DNA of 64,000 nucleotides from Bolinopsis microptera (lineage: Eukaryota; Ctenophora; Tentaculata; Lobata; Bolinopsidae). Positions 1-10,029 of this stretch are shown one piece after another. Each line of letters starts with the position of its first letter. The stretch's first letter is position 1. The stretch spans positions 9,476,635-9,540,634 of the forward strand of contig NC_087079.1 of the NCBI RefSeq assembly GCF_026151205.1, in the 5' to 3' direction. The position numbers and the translations under genes were made by a program. The notes below the pieces were generated by a model. That model did not search any database, was not told the origin of the DNA, and was given only the letters and a program-made list of their open reading frames with translations.

Positions 1-2
1 CG

Positions 3-455
3 AGTGTGAAACAAGAGCTTAACAAAGATTGTTCAAGAGACGACAAAGACTTCTGGGGAGCGGACTTGAGAAACTTCAAAGCCGCCAGTTTTGATCAGTG
101 TGCTCGTTCCTGCAGGATGGCTCAAGATTTTCAGTCCTTTACACTTAGAAAATCTGACAACTACTGCTGGTTGAAGAGGAAGAGAGGAGGACAGAGCGGA
201 CCCTCACCAAATGCTGGATTTGAGGCCACAGACAATAGATGTGCCATGCACGGATTTGATTTCTGGGGTGCAGATTTGAGAAACTTCCGATCTAATGGAT
301 ATGTGGATTGTCACACGAGCTGCTTTGACGCTGCTGACTGCGTCTCCTTCACTCTAAGAAAGTCTGATAACCACTGCTGGCTGAAGACGAAGGCGGGAGG
401 ACAAAACGGTCCCGGAGCTAACAGTGGTTTAATCAGTGCAAACATGAGTTGTTAA
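3..455 (+). CDS. PAN/Apple-domain protein, C-terminal exon (5' partial)
   Basis: The frame is open to the left edge and ends with TAA at 453-455, so this is the last coding exon of a larger gene. It encodes two tandem copies of one module of about 70 residues. Each has the core DFWGADLRNF, a CxxxC pair, SFTLRKSDN, CWLK, and a Gly/Gln-rich tail ending in Cys. This Cys spacing and the CWLK strand fit PAN/Apple domains, which bind protein or carbohydrate in secreted or surface proteins. The first copy has MAQDF where the second has AADCV, so copy 1 lacks one Cys of copy 2. No membrane segment or signal peptide lies in the visible part. Domain identity comes from pattern recognition. The role of the full protein is unknown. 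Confidence 0.75.
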   Translation, partial: SVKQELNKDCSRDDKDFWGADLRNFKAASFDQCARSCRMAQDFQSFTLRKSDNYCWLKRKRGGQSGPSPNAGFEATDNRCAMHGFDFWGADLRNFRSNGYVDCHTSCFDAADCVSFTLRKSDNHCWLKTKAGGQNGPGANSGLISANMSC

Positions 456-525
456 AATAATTTATATTTTATCTTCTTTGGTTTGAATTCTTTATCGGAC
501 TTCTGTTATTGCATGGATACTTCGG

Positions 526-531
526 AATAAA
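526..531 (+). promoter_or_regulatory. polyadenylation signal candidate
   Basis: A canonical AATAAA lies about 70 bp after the stop codon of the PAN-domain exon, in AT-rich sequence. This is a normal place for the 3' end of that transcript. Confidence 0.5.
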
Positions 532-1440
532 ATTACTAAGAGTTTTTGTGGCATTTTAAAAAGATCTGAAATAAATAAATGAGAATGTTGAAAGAATAAT
601 GATTGCGCTAAATATTTCACGATTTTTACGTAACATTACTTAGCATTTCAATTGTCGTGCTTTATTTTATCCACTGAAAGGAAATAATATAAAATGGTTA
701 TTTTATTAAAAAATATTTTATCCAAATTAATACTTTTTGAACAATTGCAATATTATAACAACTATAACAGCCAAAACAACAATTGAGTCAAACAGTGAAA
801 TTCCAGTCAAGGAAACGGCAGAAAAGCTTCTCTTCAAAGATCATCCAAAATCTCTTTTTTTAATTTGATGATTTTCCGTTTATCAAAACTTTCTTTGGTA
901 ATCTAACTTTCAGCACCTCAATACTGTCTTGTGCCATCCACATTAAACTCAATAATTAGCCATTCAAGAAAAAGTCAAAACAGTTTCAAGTGTTAAACTA
1001 CTAATAAATGACTCTTGCATTTATTTTCACCAGTCATTACTTATTTTCGTAAATTTGTTAGATAATTTCGTTAAAAATCACATTCTCCCACATTGTTGGA
1101 CTAAAAATAAACCTGCTGAACGACTTCCAAAGAGCCTCAATGCCTGAATAAACAGTAAAGGGGATATAATAGTATGGGAGGTATAAGGGCAACGGTCATC
1201 CGTCATACTTGCCAGCACTGTGATCAAGCGGTACTGGTACTTCCTTGAACTTGAACGAATGAGGTATTCTTGTAATTTAGCATGTGATTGCCGTCAGGTA
1301 CTGGTAAAATCATTTTGCGGTCCTATTATTGATAACACTAACAGCCTTTATTTCCTCTTTAAAGTGCATTTTTACTTAAAGTTTAAGCTTATATTCAATC
1401 GACTGGTTTACAACAACAAAACAAAGTTATATTGCTGACC
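532..1440. other. AT-rich intergenic stretch
   Basis: I see no supported gene. The short open frames have no recognisable protein pattern and no splice context. Confidence 0.6.
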
Positions 1441-1441
1441 T

Positions 1442-1736
1442 TGTCCTTCCATGAAATACCCAGCACCATACCATTTGTATGGTAGCCTACCAAGGTTGTC
1501 AAACAAGTTACGAAGCAGGAGATTAAAAATGGCGGGACACTGCATCCGACATCCTGAGCTACTTGTCAGTGATTAATTCTTATGGGAACCTACGCACGGT
1601 TGAGCACAGCAAGGCCGACCAAGACAAAGCTACTTGTCTATGTTACTGAAGGAAGTTGGGACAAACTCTAAAGAGGAACTGCGAACCCTGATGCGGGACA
1701 GGGAATGGGATATATGGAGGGGTTTTCTGGAGTAGA
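1442..1736 (+). pseudogene. LINE reverse transcriptase C-terminal remnant
   Basis: One frame reads through two internal stops with the C-terminal block typical of RTE-like non-LTR retrotransposons: YGSLPRLSNKLRSRRLKMAG, then HCIRHPEL, WEPTHG, RGRPRQSY, and EELRTLMRDRE near the end. A short TAG-rich simple repeat follows at about 1,754-1,771, as expected at a LINE 3' end. The copy lacks all catalytic RT motifs and is 5'-truncated. It sits between the PAN gene and the carboxypeptidase gene and has no role in either. Confidence 0.75.
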
Positions 1737-2099
1737 TCGGACTTAGCTCCGACATAGTAGTAGTAGTTTAGTAATTTTTTTGGTCTGTGGTTCTTGCTCC
1801 TGATTACTTGATTAGAATTTCAATTTCAGCACAATTGTTATATAAGTTGAATAATACTAAAAAACCGGTGAGACAATGGTTACACACTTACAGCAAAAAT
1901 TTGACAAATCTTTAAAAATCAAAATCCTGGCTATCAATACTTATACAGGATGGTGCAGATAAGCGATTTTTCATTTTTTTTACATTTAACCCACCAGCAC
2001 CACTGCAAATCAAAACCCTCGTTGAATAAAATGTCATTACGGTTCAAAACGCTAGGCTCACGTCAACTCATCAACTGCAACTCAAAAATATTGAAGAAG

Positions 2100-4953
2100 C
2101 TAAAAGTGAACTAAATTAGCTGAATCATCTTCGGTAAAATTATCAGTTGCCTTCTGGCCGAGCCATTCCGCGATAAGGGCTACTTCCTGGTTCCTTGCAA
2201 GTATTACTGACATAGGATCGTCTTTATTGGAACCTCTCAGGTCAAGATGATGTGCTCCTTCGGCTATAATTATCGCTTTCACTGTCGGGTTCACGTCCTC
2301 TAGCACTCCTCCTGTTGGAATTTGATTTTTGGTATACTCAGGATGTTATACCATGTACGATTCCTTCAATCTTGAAGGCTAAAATAGCCTTTGGTCGAGA
2401 ATATCAATATTCAAAGTAAAGAACGCTATAAAGAGAATAGATAGAATTGAACAAAGAGTGCAATAATATTTTCCAACTCACCAGCGTGCCAAGGATCGAG
2501 TAGACCGTTAGAAAATATGATGTTGCTGGCAGCGGAGAAGTCAGCAGACCAGTAGTTAAGACTAGCATCAACTGGGTCAGGGGATACCTTGTAGTTAGCT
2601 TCACAGTACCTGGACGGACCGCGGCAATTAATTTTTGGTTTACCCTGTTCACTTTTTTCAGAAATCTCTACAATGACCTTCAGTGTTCCAAAGCACTAAG
2701 TGCGCGTTATTTAAAGTCGATAGGCAGCCAGTCTGAGCCAATTCAATCATTACTATTTTCCCCGGTAAATCTCATCAACTGACTTGCTAGCTATGTCAAG
2801 ATTCCACTCAAGTGGGGGAAACATGTCAGTTACATTGGTGCTTGGGGTGGCTAATTGGAACTCAGTACAGCACTGGAAATCCCACGCTTTCGCTTCGGGT
2901 CCCGTACCACAACCTGTGGGGATTTGAAATTATTTCATAATATAGGTATACACCTGAGTGTGAACGTGGGCGTGAACGTGGGCATGAAAGTGGCCAGGGC
3001 TTGGGAGTTGGGCTTGGGAGTAATTGGTAACCTCATCACCTGTTATGTCGGCACATTCGATGAAGTCTTCGTATATGTTAAAACATGATTTAGTGCCATC
3101 AGTTCCGTTATACAACAACCCAGCACCAACTGCTAAAGCCCTCATTTCGTTTCCACTCGTTTCCATTTCTTCGAGCATCATTTTACAAGAATGCTTCACC
3201 TAGTGATATTATGGCACTGTTTGAGTATTTCGAATTCATGAGATTGAGAGTGAGTTATTGCTATTTTTCGCGGAAATTCTGGAAACACTTCCCAGTCCCT
3301 TTCTAGAGAACAGCGGTTAAGAACAAGTTGACAATATATGGAGATACACTTACTGGCCATGCAGGTAACTCTCCCATAAACGAAGCGGGGTAGGGATAAT
3401 CAACCATCGCCATCATCAGCATAGCATTCCTCGCCCAGCCAACTAGATGGTTGAATTGGCTCACGTCAAACGTCTTACATAGCCTGTTGTGTTAAGAGTG
3501 AATATAAAGTTTCTACGTTTTAAACGTTTATTAAACATTCATAAAAAAATTTTAGTTCAATGGATCATTGAAACAATGTCAATACCAGATTCACAACGTG
3601 ATTCAGCTGCGTCACTTTGACATTTTAGCTGAGAGCCACCAACTTGAAAGTATCAGTTACAGAGGCCTGATAGCCTGGTGTCTTTACAATATTGTAGAGC
3701 TGAGAGAATCCCTTTCGAACGATATCCGGACACCTTTCATCAGCGGCCTTGAAGTCTTCTGTAACTATCTCGAAGAAAGCCTAAACAGAGAGAAAGTTCA
3801 ATGTACAAAAGGAGAAGGAAGCTTTTGTTGGTGAATTATCGTAAACGATCAAATAAAACATCCGTTTACTTACAATTATTGACAATGGAATGTGGTATTA
3901 TTGTTGAGAAATATTAGAAAGATAATTATTCAAAAAACGTTCGGGCTCCTTTGGATCAACTTTCTTACAACTGAGTACCTGTTTTGGTTTGGCGGTTCTA
4001 GCCATCATAGGCAGGGGAGCGGAAGCAGCTAAGGCCACATCCACTAACTGAGGGTACCTCAACCTCATCCAGGCAGTCAGCATTCCTCCGTAACTGCCAC
4101 CAAACGAAACTACCTGCATAACAGTAGTGGATTATTATTTAGGTTGAAGATTTAAAAATACAAAACGGTTAAAAGTATTTCGTAGTGTTATAAGTCCAGA
4201 TTATCATCATTACATTTACGAACCTTGCTCATAGTTTTAACCCAATATAGGTGGGAAAATGAGATTCTAATTGTGAATGCAAATATAATTCTCATCATAC
4301 CTGAGTTATGTTTTTTGATTTCTTGTAATGGTTGATAACTTCCGCAAAATCAGCTGTAGCTTGAGTTGAAGACAGATATCGCAGACCATCATTGCTGAAC
4401 GATTCAGACCCAAACGGTAAAGATTCTCCGTAGTACCTGATAGGAAATTAAGCATTTCTAATTTTGTAGAGTTTAAAGTTTCGTTTCAAGAATGAAGAAT
4501 ATGAAGAGTCATTAGCCATCTTCTGACAGTTACATAGTATCATTAGTATCTTAGACACATAACTTCTATAAGATAAGCTCCTATGAACAATAAGCTTCAG
4601 AACAAAGCTTGGACTAACCTATGCTCAACGAAGAGGATAAGAGCCCCGAAAGCGGGTGCTATCTCAAACATGAACCCTGTATTGTAATAGAAACTTTCAA
4701 GTGGTCCCTCGTTTCCAGTGTAAACAAAAAGTGGCCCAACTGTGCCGTTAGGACCACAGTCCCAGTGCTTGTTGTACTCAAACAGACGCTGAGAAAAGGT
4801 TTGAGAAGCTTCAGGGCTGTAACTGTAGTGGTCTACTTTCTGAGAGTATTGGAAGATTCCTGTGGGTTTGGGAACGTCATCAGAGAGGGTCAGGGAGATT
4901 AAGACTGAGAGAAGAAGTAGAATGATCATTGGATCACTTTTAGCCAGACTCAA
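2100..4953 (-). CDS. PRCP: Lysosomal Pro-X carboxypeptidase-like protease (peptidase S28), nine exons
   Basis: Exons, read on the minus strand, are 4953-4619, 4436-4301, 4113-3979, 3780-3644, 3483-3354, 3199-3040, 2913-2784, 2609-2482 and 2311-2100. All introns are GT..AG and phases match throughout. They join to a 500-residue protein, close to the family norm of about 490-500. Residues 9-23 form a hydrophobic signal peptide, and Met9 is an alternative start. Family S28 marks in order are [17 protein letters not shown] (about 110-117), FGGSYGG with the nucleophile Ser164, [14 protein letters not shown] with Asp426, and EGAHHLDLR with His451. The Asp-to-His spacing of 25 equals that of human PRCP. 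The enzyme would cleave C-terminal residues after proline in lysosomes or after secretion. DPP7 is the nearest alternative, but the His and Asp motifs read better as PRCP. The gene looks intact. Confidence 0.93.
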
Positions 4954-5429
4954 GCTTCAGAGACTGTTTTATAGCTATGAAATTTTATTGTTATAGTTAC
5001 GTAGTTACAAGTTAGCATGCTTACTGTTACTGTTTCAGCTCAATTAAGTATTAGTCAGTTGAAACTACAATGAAAGTAACAATAATAAAAGTAAAATTTT
5101 ATCAGTTATCTTCTGAGCAATCGAAAAAATTATCGCACAGAGTAGGAGTTTTCTAAAAAAATGTTCTGCAGCACCAGATACTAGAAGAAGCACTAGTATT
5201 ACTGATAACAAATAAAAAAGAATATGAGTGTTGAGTAAATATGAAGAGTAACTTAACACCGGGCCGGTGCAAATTATACAGGTCATCAGATAGATAAAAC
5301 GAGTCATGTGAGCCGCCACATCCCATTCTGATTCACTTAACTTATTCCAAATTCACCTGCACTAACTGATGTATCAGAATGATATGGGTTATTCCAGTTG
5401 CTACTGAGAGCTGCATGTACTATAACTAA
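4954..5429. other. Upstream region of the carboxypeptidase gene
   Basis: This AT-rich sequence lies 5' of the S28 gene on the minus strand. Its promoter should be here, but I see no clear TATA box or initiator. A minus-strand open frame near 5,065-5,319 is low-complexity hydrophobic and has no support as a gene. Confidence 0.4.
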
Positions 5430-5545
5430 CTGTTTGTAGGTTTACAACCTACCAGGACGCGCGCCGAGTTGGACTCGTTGACGGTCCAATATATGGAACA
5501 GATATTTTACGAGTATCACCCGTTAACTAACTGTAAGCACTAAGA
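5430..5545 (+). repeat. Dispersed repeat family A, end with short palindrome and Sal I-like motif
   Basis: It starts with an imperfect palindrome, GTAGGTTTACAACCTAC, then GACTCGTTGACGGTCC, then TTTTACGAGTATCACCCGTT. Related copies occur at 22,110-22,235 in the same orientation and at 14,770-14,960 and 33,300-33,420 in reverse. The shared order of the three blocks marks one repeat family. The class is not recognised. Confidence 0.6.
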
Positions 5546-5761
5546 ACCTGAAACATCGTTATAATGTATAACGAACTCAATTATAAATTCAGAGGCAACT
5601 TCATTGTTTCACTTCAAGAATATGGAGAGTTGTCAAAATTTAACAGGTGATACTTGTAAAATATTTGTTCCATTAAATATTAGTGATTAGATAATAGATT
5701 TAGATTAGGAGTTCAACTCAGCGCGCGTCATGGTACTGGTAGGTTTGGGAGCGTTCACATA

Positions 5762-5858
5762 TGACGTCAGCGACTGAGGGCGGAGGAGGGTTTTATAATG
5801 CTGACGGATGCTGACAGGGGAGGAAGTCTAACTCTAAGCCTTGCTCATGCTGACGTCA
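5762..5858. promoter_or_regulatory. Two CRE-like TGACGTCA sites
   Basis: Perfect TGACGTCA octamers lie at 5762-5769 and 5851-5858, 89 bp apart, in otherwise AT-rich DNA. Such sites bind CREB/ATF-type factors in animals. No gene start is visible next to them, so function is only a possibility. Confidence 0.3.
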
Positions 5859-5984
5859 GCAAAAATACGTGAAATTTTGCAACAAATTTTTGTTCCAAAT
5901 CAATTTTATTAATAATAAAACTTTGGTAATTTCTTTGTATTAATATTAATAGGTTAATACTAAATATTTAAAGACAAATAATAA

Positions 5985-6333
5985 TTATAACTCGTGCAAG
6001 TCCGAAATGGGCCGTGTGCTGCTTCTAGGAAGTACATATGACAGTGCATATCAGCACACTGTTGGCTTTCTTAGAGACCTGATGAGAACCAAGCGGAAAT
6101 CATGATTGCCTGGTAAGCAAGTTCACACTCATTCCGAATGGCGGTAGACTTTACAGCTACACTGCAGCTTACACTGTAGTGGGAATCGCGTCACTGATAT
6201 CCTCCGAGCATAATTACCAGGATAAATCCTGTACCAATCACAGCTTGGTGACCTGGCCTGCCTGCCTCAGACGGGGTTTGAACCCCGGTCTTCCGCTTGG
6301 GAGGCGAGTGAATTACCACTACACCACCCGGCC
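5985..6333 (-). mobile_element. tRNA-Gly-derived SINE
   Basis: On the minus strand the head reads as a tRNA with an A box at 6326-6316 (TGGTGTAGTGG), an anticodon loop CTCCCAA giving CCC (Gly), and a B box at 6284-6274 (GGTTCAAACCC) inside a good T arm. The 3' acceptor strand does not pair with the 5' GGCCGGG, so this is not a functional tRNA. A tRNA-unrelated body of about 260 bp follows. Similar 13-14 bp stretches (TATTTGTCTT, then TAA or AAA) lie outside both ends and look like a target-site duplication. These are the marks of a SINE driven by an internal Pol III promoter. Confidence 0.7.
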
Positions 6334-6602
6334 GACAAATTAAGACAAATATTAATATTTAATAGCATCATTTCGTAGATCATCAGAGAATGCATTTACA
6401 TCACTGCTTATAATATAATAACATGAGTTACACACCTCGTCAAATTCGGTATGTAACTCGTTTTATCCAACTCGTCAAACTCGTTGGATACAACTATTTT
6501 CACAACTCAAACATCAAAGTTGTGAAAATAATGTTATAAGCAGTGTTGTAACTGCTTATTATCACCTCTTCGACCTGTTGAACATGTACTTACCATAAAA
6601 TT

Positions 6603-6717
6603 TTGATTCACGATGTCAATCCTTCGCAGCTCGGTGAGGCACAGTGGTGCATCACGCCGATCTACCGAGAAGAATTATTTGATGCGCGGCGCGACCCAGT
6701 AGTGCATCGCGCTACAA
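6603..6717 (+). repeat. Dispersed repeat family A, inner block
   Basis: The block holds ATTCACGATGTCAATCCTTC, GTGAGGCACAGTGGTGCATC and a GATGCGCGGCGCGACC segment. The first part recurs inverted at 32,965-33,020 and, degraded, at about 14,786-14,812. The second part recurs inverted at 23,580-23,640. It lies just outside the 15-kb inverted repeat. Confidence 0.55.
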
Positions 6718-6847
6718 CATAAAAATGTAAACAAACAATTATCACCTCTATGGTGGCCGAGGAGGGTCATTTTTAAAAATAAAATAAAAACCATACTCAC
6801 GTGGCCGAGGAGGGTCATTCGGCCGAGGAGGGTCATTTTTTAAAAAT

Positions 6848-7148
6848 GGCCCTGCTCGGCCATGGCCGAGCAGGGCCAAACAATATGACGAAGAAATGGC
6901 CCTCCTCGGCCATGGCCGAGCAGGGCCAAACAATATGACAAAAATGGCCCTCCTCGGCCATGGCCGAGCAGGGCCAAACAAGAAATGGCCCTCCTCGGCC
7001 ATGGCCGAGCAGGGCCAAACAATATGAAAAAAGTGGCCCTCCTCGGCCATGGCCGAGCGGGGCCAAACAAGAAATGGCCCTCCTCGGCCATGGCCGGGCA
7101 GGGCCAAACAAGAAATGGCCCTCCTCGGCCATGGCCGAGGAGGGTCAT
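6848..7148. repeat. Left tandem array of 30-nt GC-rich hairpins
   Basis: Seven units of 41-51 bp each carry GGCCCTsCTCGGCC joined to GGCCGAGCAGGGCC, a 28-30 nt palindrome with CCATGG at its centre. The first unit (6848-6877) is perfect. Spacers are either AAACAATATGA-type or the shorter AAACAAGAAAT. On both sides (6760-6840 and 7135-7220) half-sites GGCCGAGGAGGGTCAT surround a shared AT-rich stretch containing ACCATACTCACGTGG. Open frames across the array on both strands are by-products of the repeat. Confidence 0.85.
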
Positions 7149-7220
7149 TTTTAAAATTAAATAAAAACCATACTCACGTGGCCGAGGAGGGTCATTCGGC
7201 CGAGGAGGGTCATTTTTTTT

Positions 7221-10029
7221 AAATGACCAAAACATCGCGCGCGCAATGCGCGTCTTTTACTTCTTAACAATGTCACGCACAGCGGCTTACGTAAACAACA
7301 AGACAGCGTGGACATTTGCTAGAACACCTCCTCGGACTAAGTTTGCATAATCAATATTTCGGTTCGAATTATAGAACGGACATGTCATTGTCATCATCTT
7401 TATACTTGAAATCTTTTTTACAAAATGAAACACAGATGTAAAATAATGAATTTATAAGAGCATTATCCGAGAACCCTTAAACACTGCAATGAAACTCCGC
7501 TGAAAAATCTGTTAAGTAGGTGAGAATTTACCTACCATCGGAAAGTTCCAAAATCTATAGCTAAATCCAAAACGTTTACAATCATACACTCCTTGCACCT
7601 TGAGATACGGAGATTGAACAGCGAGACGGAAAATAAACGATGAGATAGATATTGAACACTAGGAGTTGGACGGACATTAAATACAGAGAGAACTATTTAA
7701 CACGAGATAGAGATTGAAAACTGAAAGACAGATATTAAACACTGCACAGTGAGACGGACAGTCAATACGCAAGGATACGGAGGGAAACACTGGGTCGGTC
7801 ATCAAACATAGAGGGAGACGGAGAATCGAGAGAGTAAACACTGAGTGACATAAACACTGATGTGCATGATTGTTGAACTACTCAAACTCTTTCCCCATTC
7901 AAAACATCAAATAACAAATGCTGTCAGTAGCAGATTGAAAAATAACATTGCATTACTTTAAGATTAAAATTATAACCATTCTGAGCTGCGAAAGTAGCAT
8001 TTGATGATTTGAAAGTGAATTTCAATCCTCCAACAAACTTTAGTAAAATACACGACGTCATATGTTTCAAAAGATTGTTATATTTTAAGCTACCCTTGCT
8101 TATTTAATTAACCTCGTGCTATTTGCTAAAGAGAGAATAGCATTAGCAGATCTAGTTCACGTCTTCATATTTTCATGTAATTCGATGAAGCCACAAATCT
8201 CACAGAGCTACAGAATTCAGTGATCGTCTACAACACCAATAAAACCTGAAAAAAATGGAAGTTATGATATACATTTTAGAAACTCCATTGCAACATATTG
8301 CAATAGATCATCTAATCCGGGGTATAGTATGATGTGAAATTTGAAAAGTATTTAATATAAAAGCAAATTGTTTATCTCGTTAGGAAAATTTATCAAATAA
8401 CCATGCGAATTGTGATAGCGTGCTACGACACCGTGATTAATGAATATAGTGTTCATCGTTTACTCTCAAATCTGGATCCTAATTCTACCAGCTTCACGGA
8501 ACTTAGAAAAGAACTTTCCTCTGCCACTACACGAAGGCCAACGCAGTAAACTTGAATGCTAAAGATATCTTTCTTCAAGAAGCACTCTAAAATTTGGATC
8601 AGAATGATAAACAATGAACCTTATGCCAAATTATTAGACGGAGATCGTCTACTGATATTTCTCCGGAGTTTGCAGTTCCACGACCGGAGACCATCTACGG
8701 TAATTTTGTTGATACTGTATGAATTAATCTCCGAGAAATTCCCGGAGAGCTTCATCTCCGTCTAATACAGTAGACGGAGCCGGAGAATCATCTCCGGAGA
8801 TGATCTACGGGAAATGGACCTCCGTCTAATAATTTGGCATAATATCCGGCCATGGAACTGGGGGGTAAACTGTTTTGGAAATATCTGTAAATTTTAAAAA
8901 TGTTTTTTATAAATGATGGCAACGTCTCGACTAAGACGTTGCCACCTCGACAGTCTGTCTATTGTGTAATCAAATTTTACCTAAGTTAAGTCAGATTCAC
9001 CACACCATCTGTACCTCAAATAGTCCACTGGCAAAATCATTTTCTACAGAACCCATATACTGTTGAATGGACTCTTTTAATTACAGGTAAGACAGATTGT
9101 GTCTGAATTATTATCTTTTATTCAGAGACCGTGTAGAGTTAGACTATATAATATATATTAAGTAACTGCACTTATACAAATTTCTGGAATCATTGCAGTT
9201 GTGTGATAAGTCATGTTTTAACTCTTAAGTAGTGTTCATGGTGATCATATTTTTGGATCCCAAAACTTGGGAAGCACTCAACACACCAGGCTGAAGCAAA
9301 ACTTTCCCCATTTCACCGTACGAGGTAAGATGATCTAAAAGTATGTACTCAGCTTACAACTTTACTCGTGGGACGAGACGTCCTGACTTGAGCCCCGAAA
9401 ATTATTGAAATTATATACAGTTAGTAATAAGTATGCATACATAAATATAATACCAAACAATGTACAATGTGGTTTGGCCATTGCTATATATTTAAAATAA
9501 AATAAATCTGCCATATAATTATAAAAAATTTAAAAAATAAACCTGAAGAAAGGAGATGGAGAGTACTGAGTAGTTTCAAAAACATACATAGAATTAATTA
9601 AATGTTAGACAGAATAAATGCAAGCTTGTATCATTTTATTTTATTTCTCTAGCTCCCAAGGACCCGTATTTTAGCCGTTCAATCTACTTTAGTCATCATA
9701 ACTGCCATTTAATTTAAATTTCTTCCTATTGATCGATAATTGTTCATGACTTTTACAACTTTACTCACTCCCGCATATTGTCATTCATCAGATCACTGTA
9801 TAATAATGTGAACGTCTTTAACTAGAATTTCTCCTCAGAAAATCAGAACTTGAGGTGCTGAAAAGATAAAGAAAACAAGGAAATCAAAGTCCGGGGCCAA
9901 ACACAATGAACAGTACAGCATTGTAGAGTAAAAAATAAACTCTTTTAAAATTGTGCCCTACAGATCAGTACAATTAGTTGCACTTGAACAGGTGGTTATA
10001 CAGTCCACTACCTCTTCAATCCTCCATAT
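7221..10029. other. Unique part of the left arm, no gene seen
   Basis: The stretch is normal-looking AT-rich DNA without coding signal. Around 7,640-7,860 it has loosely repeated phrases such as GAGACGGA and TTGAACACT or TTAAACACT. It is mirrored in the right arm at roughly 18,780-21,280. Confidence 0.5.
8621..8842. mobile_element. 222-bp MITE-like foldback
   Basis: The ends TTATGCCAAATTATTAGACG and its exact reverse complement form inverted repeats of about 23 bp. Internal CTCCGG-rich segments also pair, for example GTAGACGGAG with its partner. It has no coding capacity. It is nested in the left arm and mirrored, degraded, near 19,810-19,910. A target-site duplication is not clear. Confidence 0.6.

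Noticed and set aside
4621-4902. Plus-strand frame opposite the first carboxypeptidase exon
   Set aside because: It is the shadow of a well-supported exon on the other strand.
6250-6333. Functional tRNA-Gly gene
   Set aside because: The 5' GGCCGGG has no complementary 3' acceptor strand, and a SINE-like body and duplicated flanks are present.
6748-7235. Overlapping long open frames on both strands encoding repeats of GHGRGGPFL or ARPWPRRAI
   Set aside because: They arise because the hairpin array lacks stop codons in several frames. The peptides exist in both orientations of the same palindrome, which real coding would not produce.
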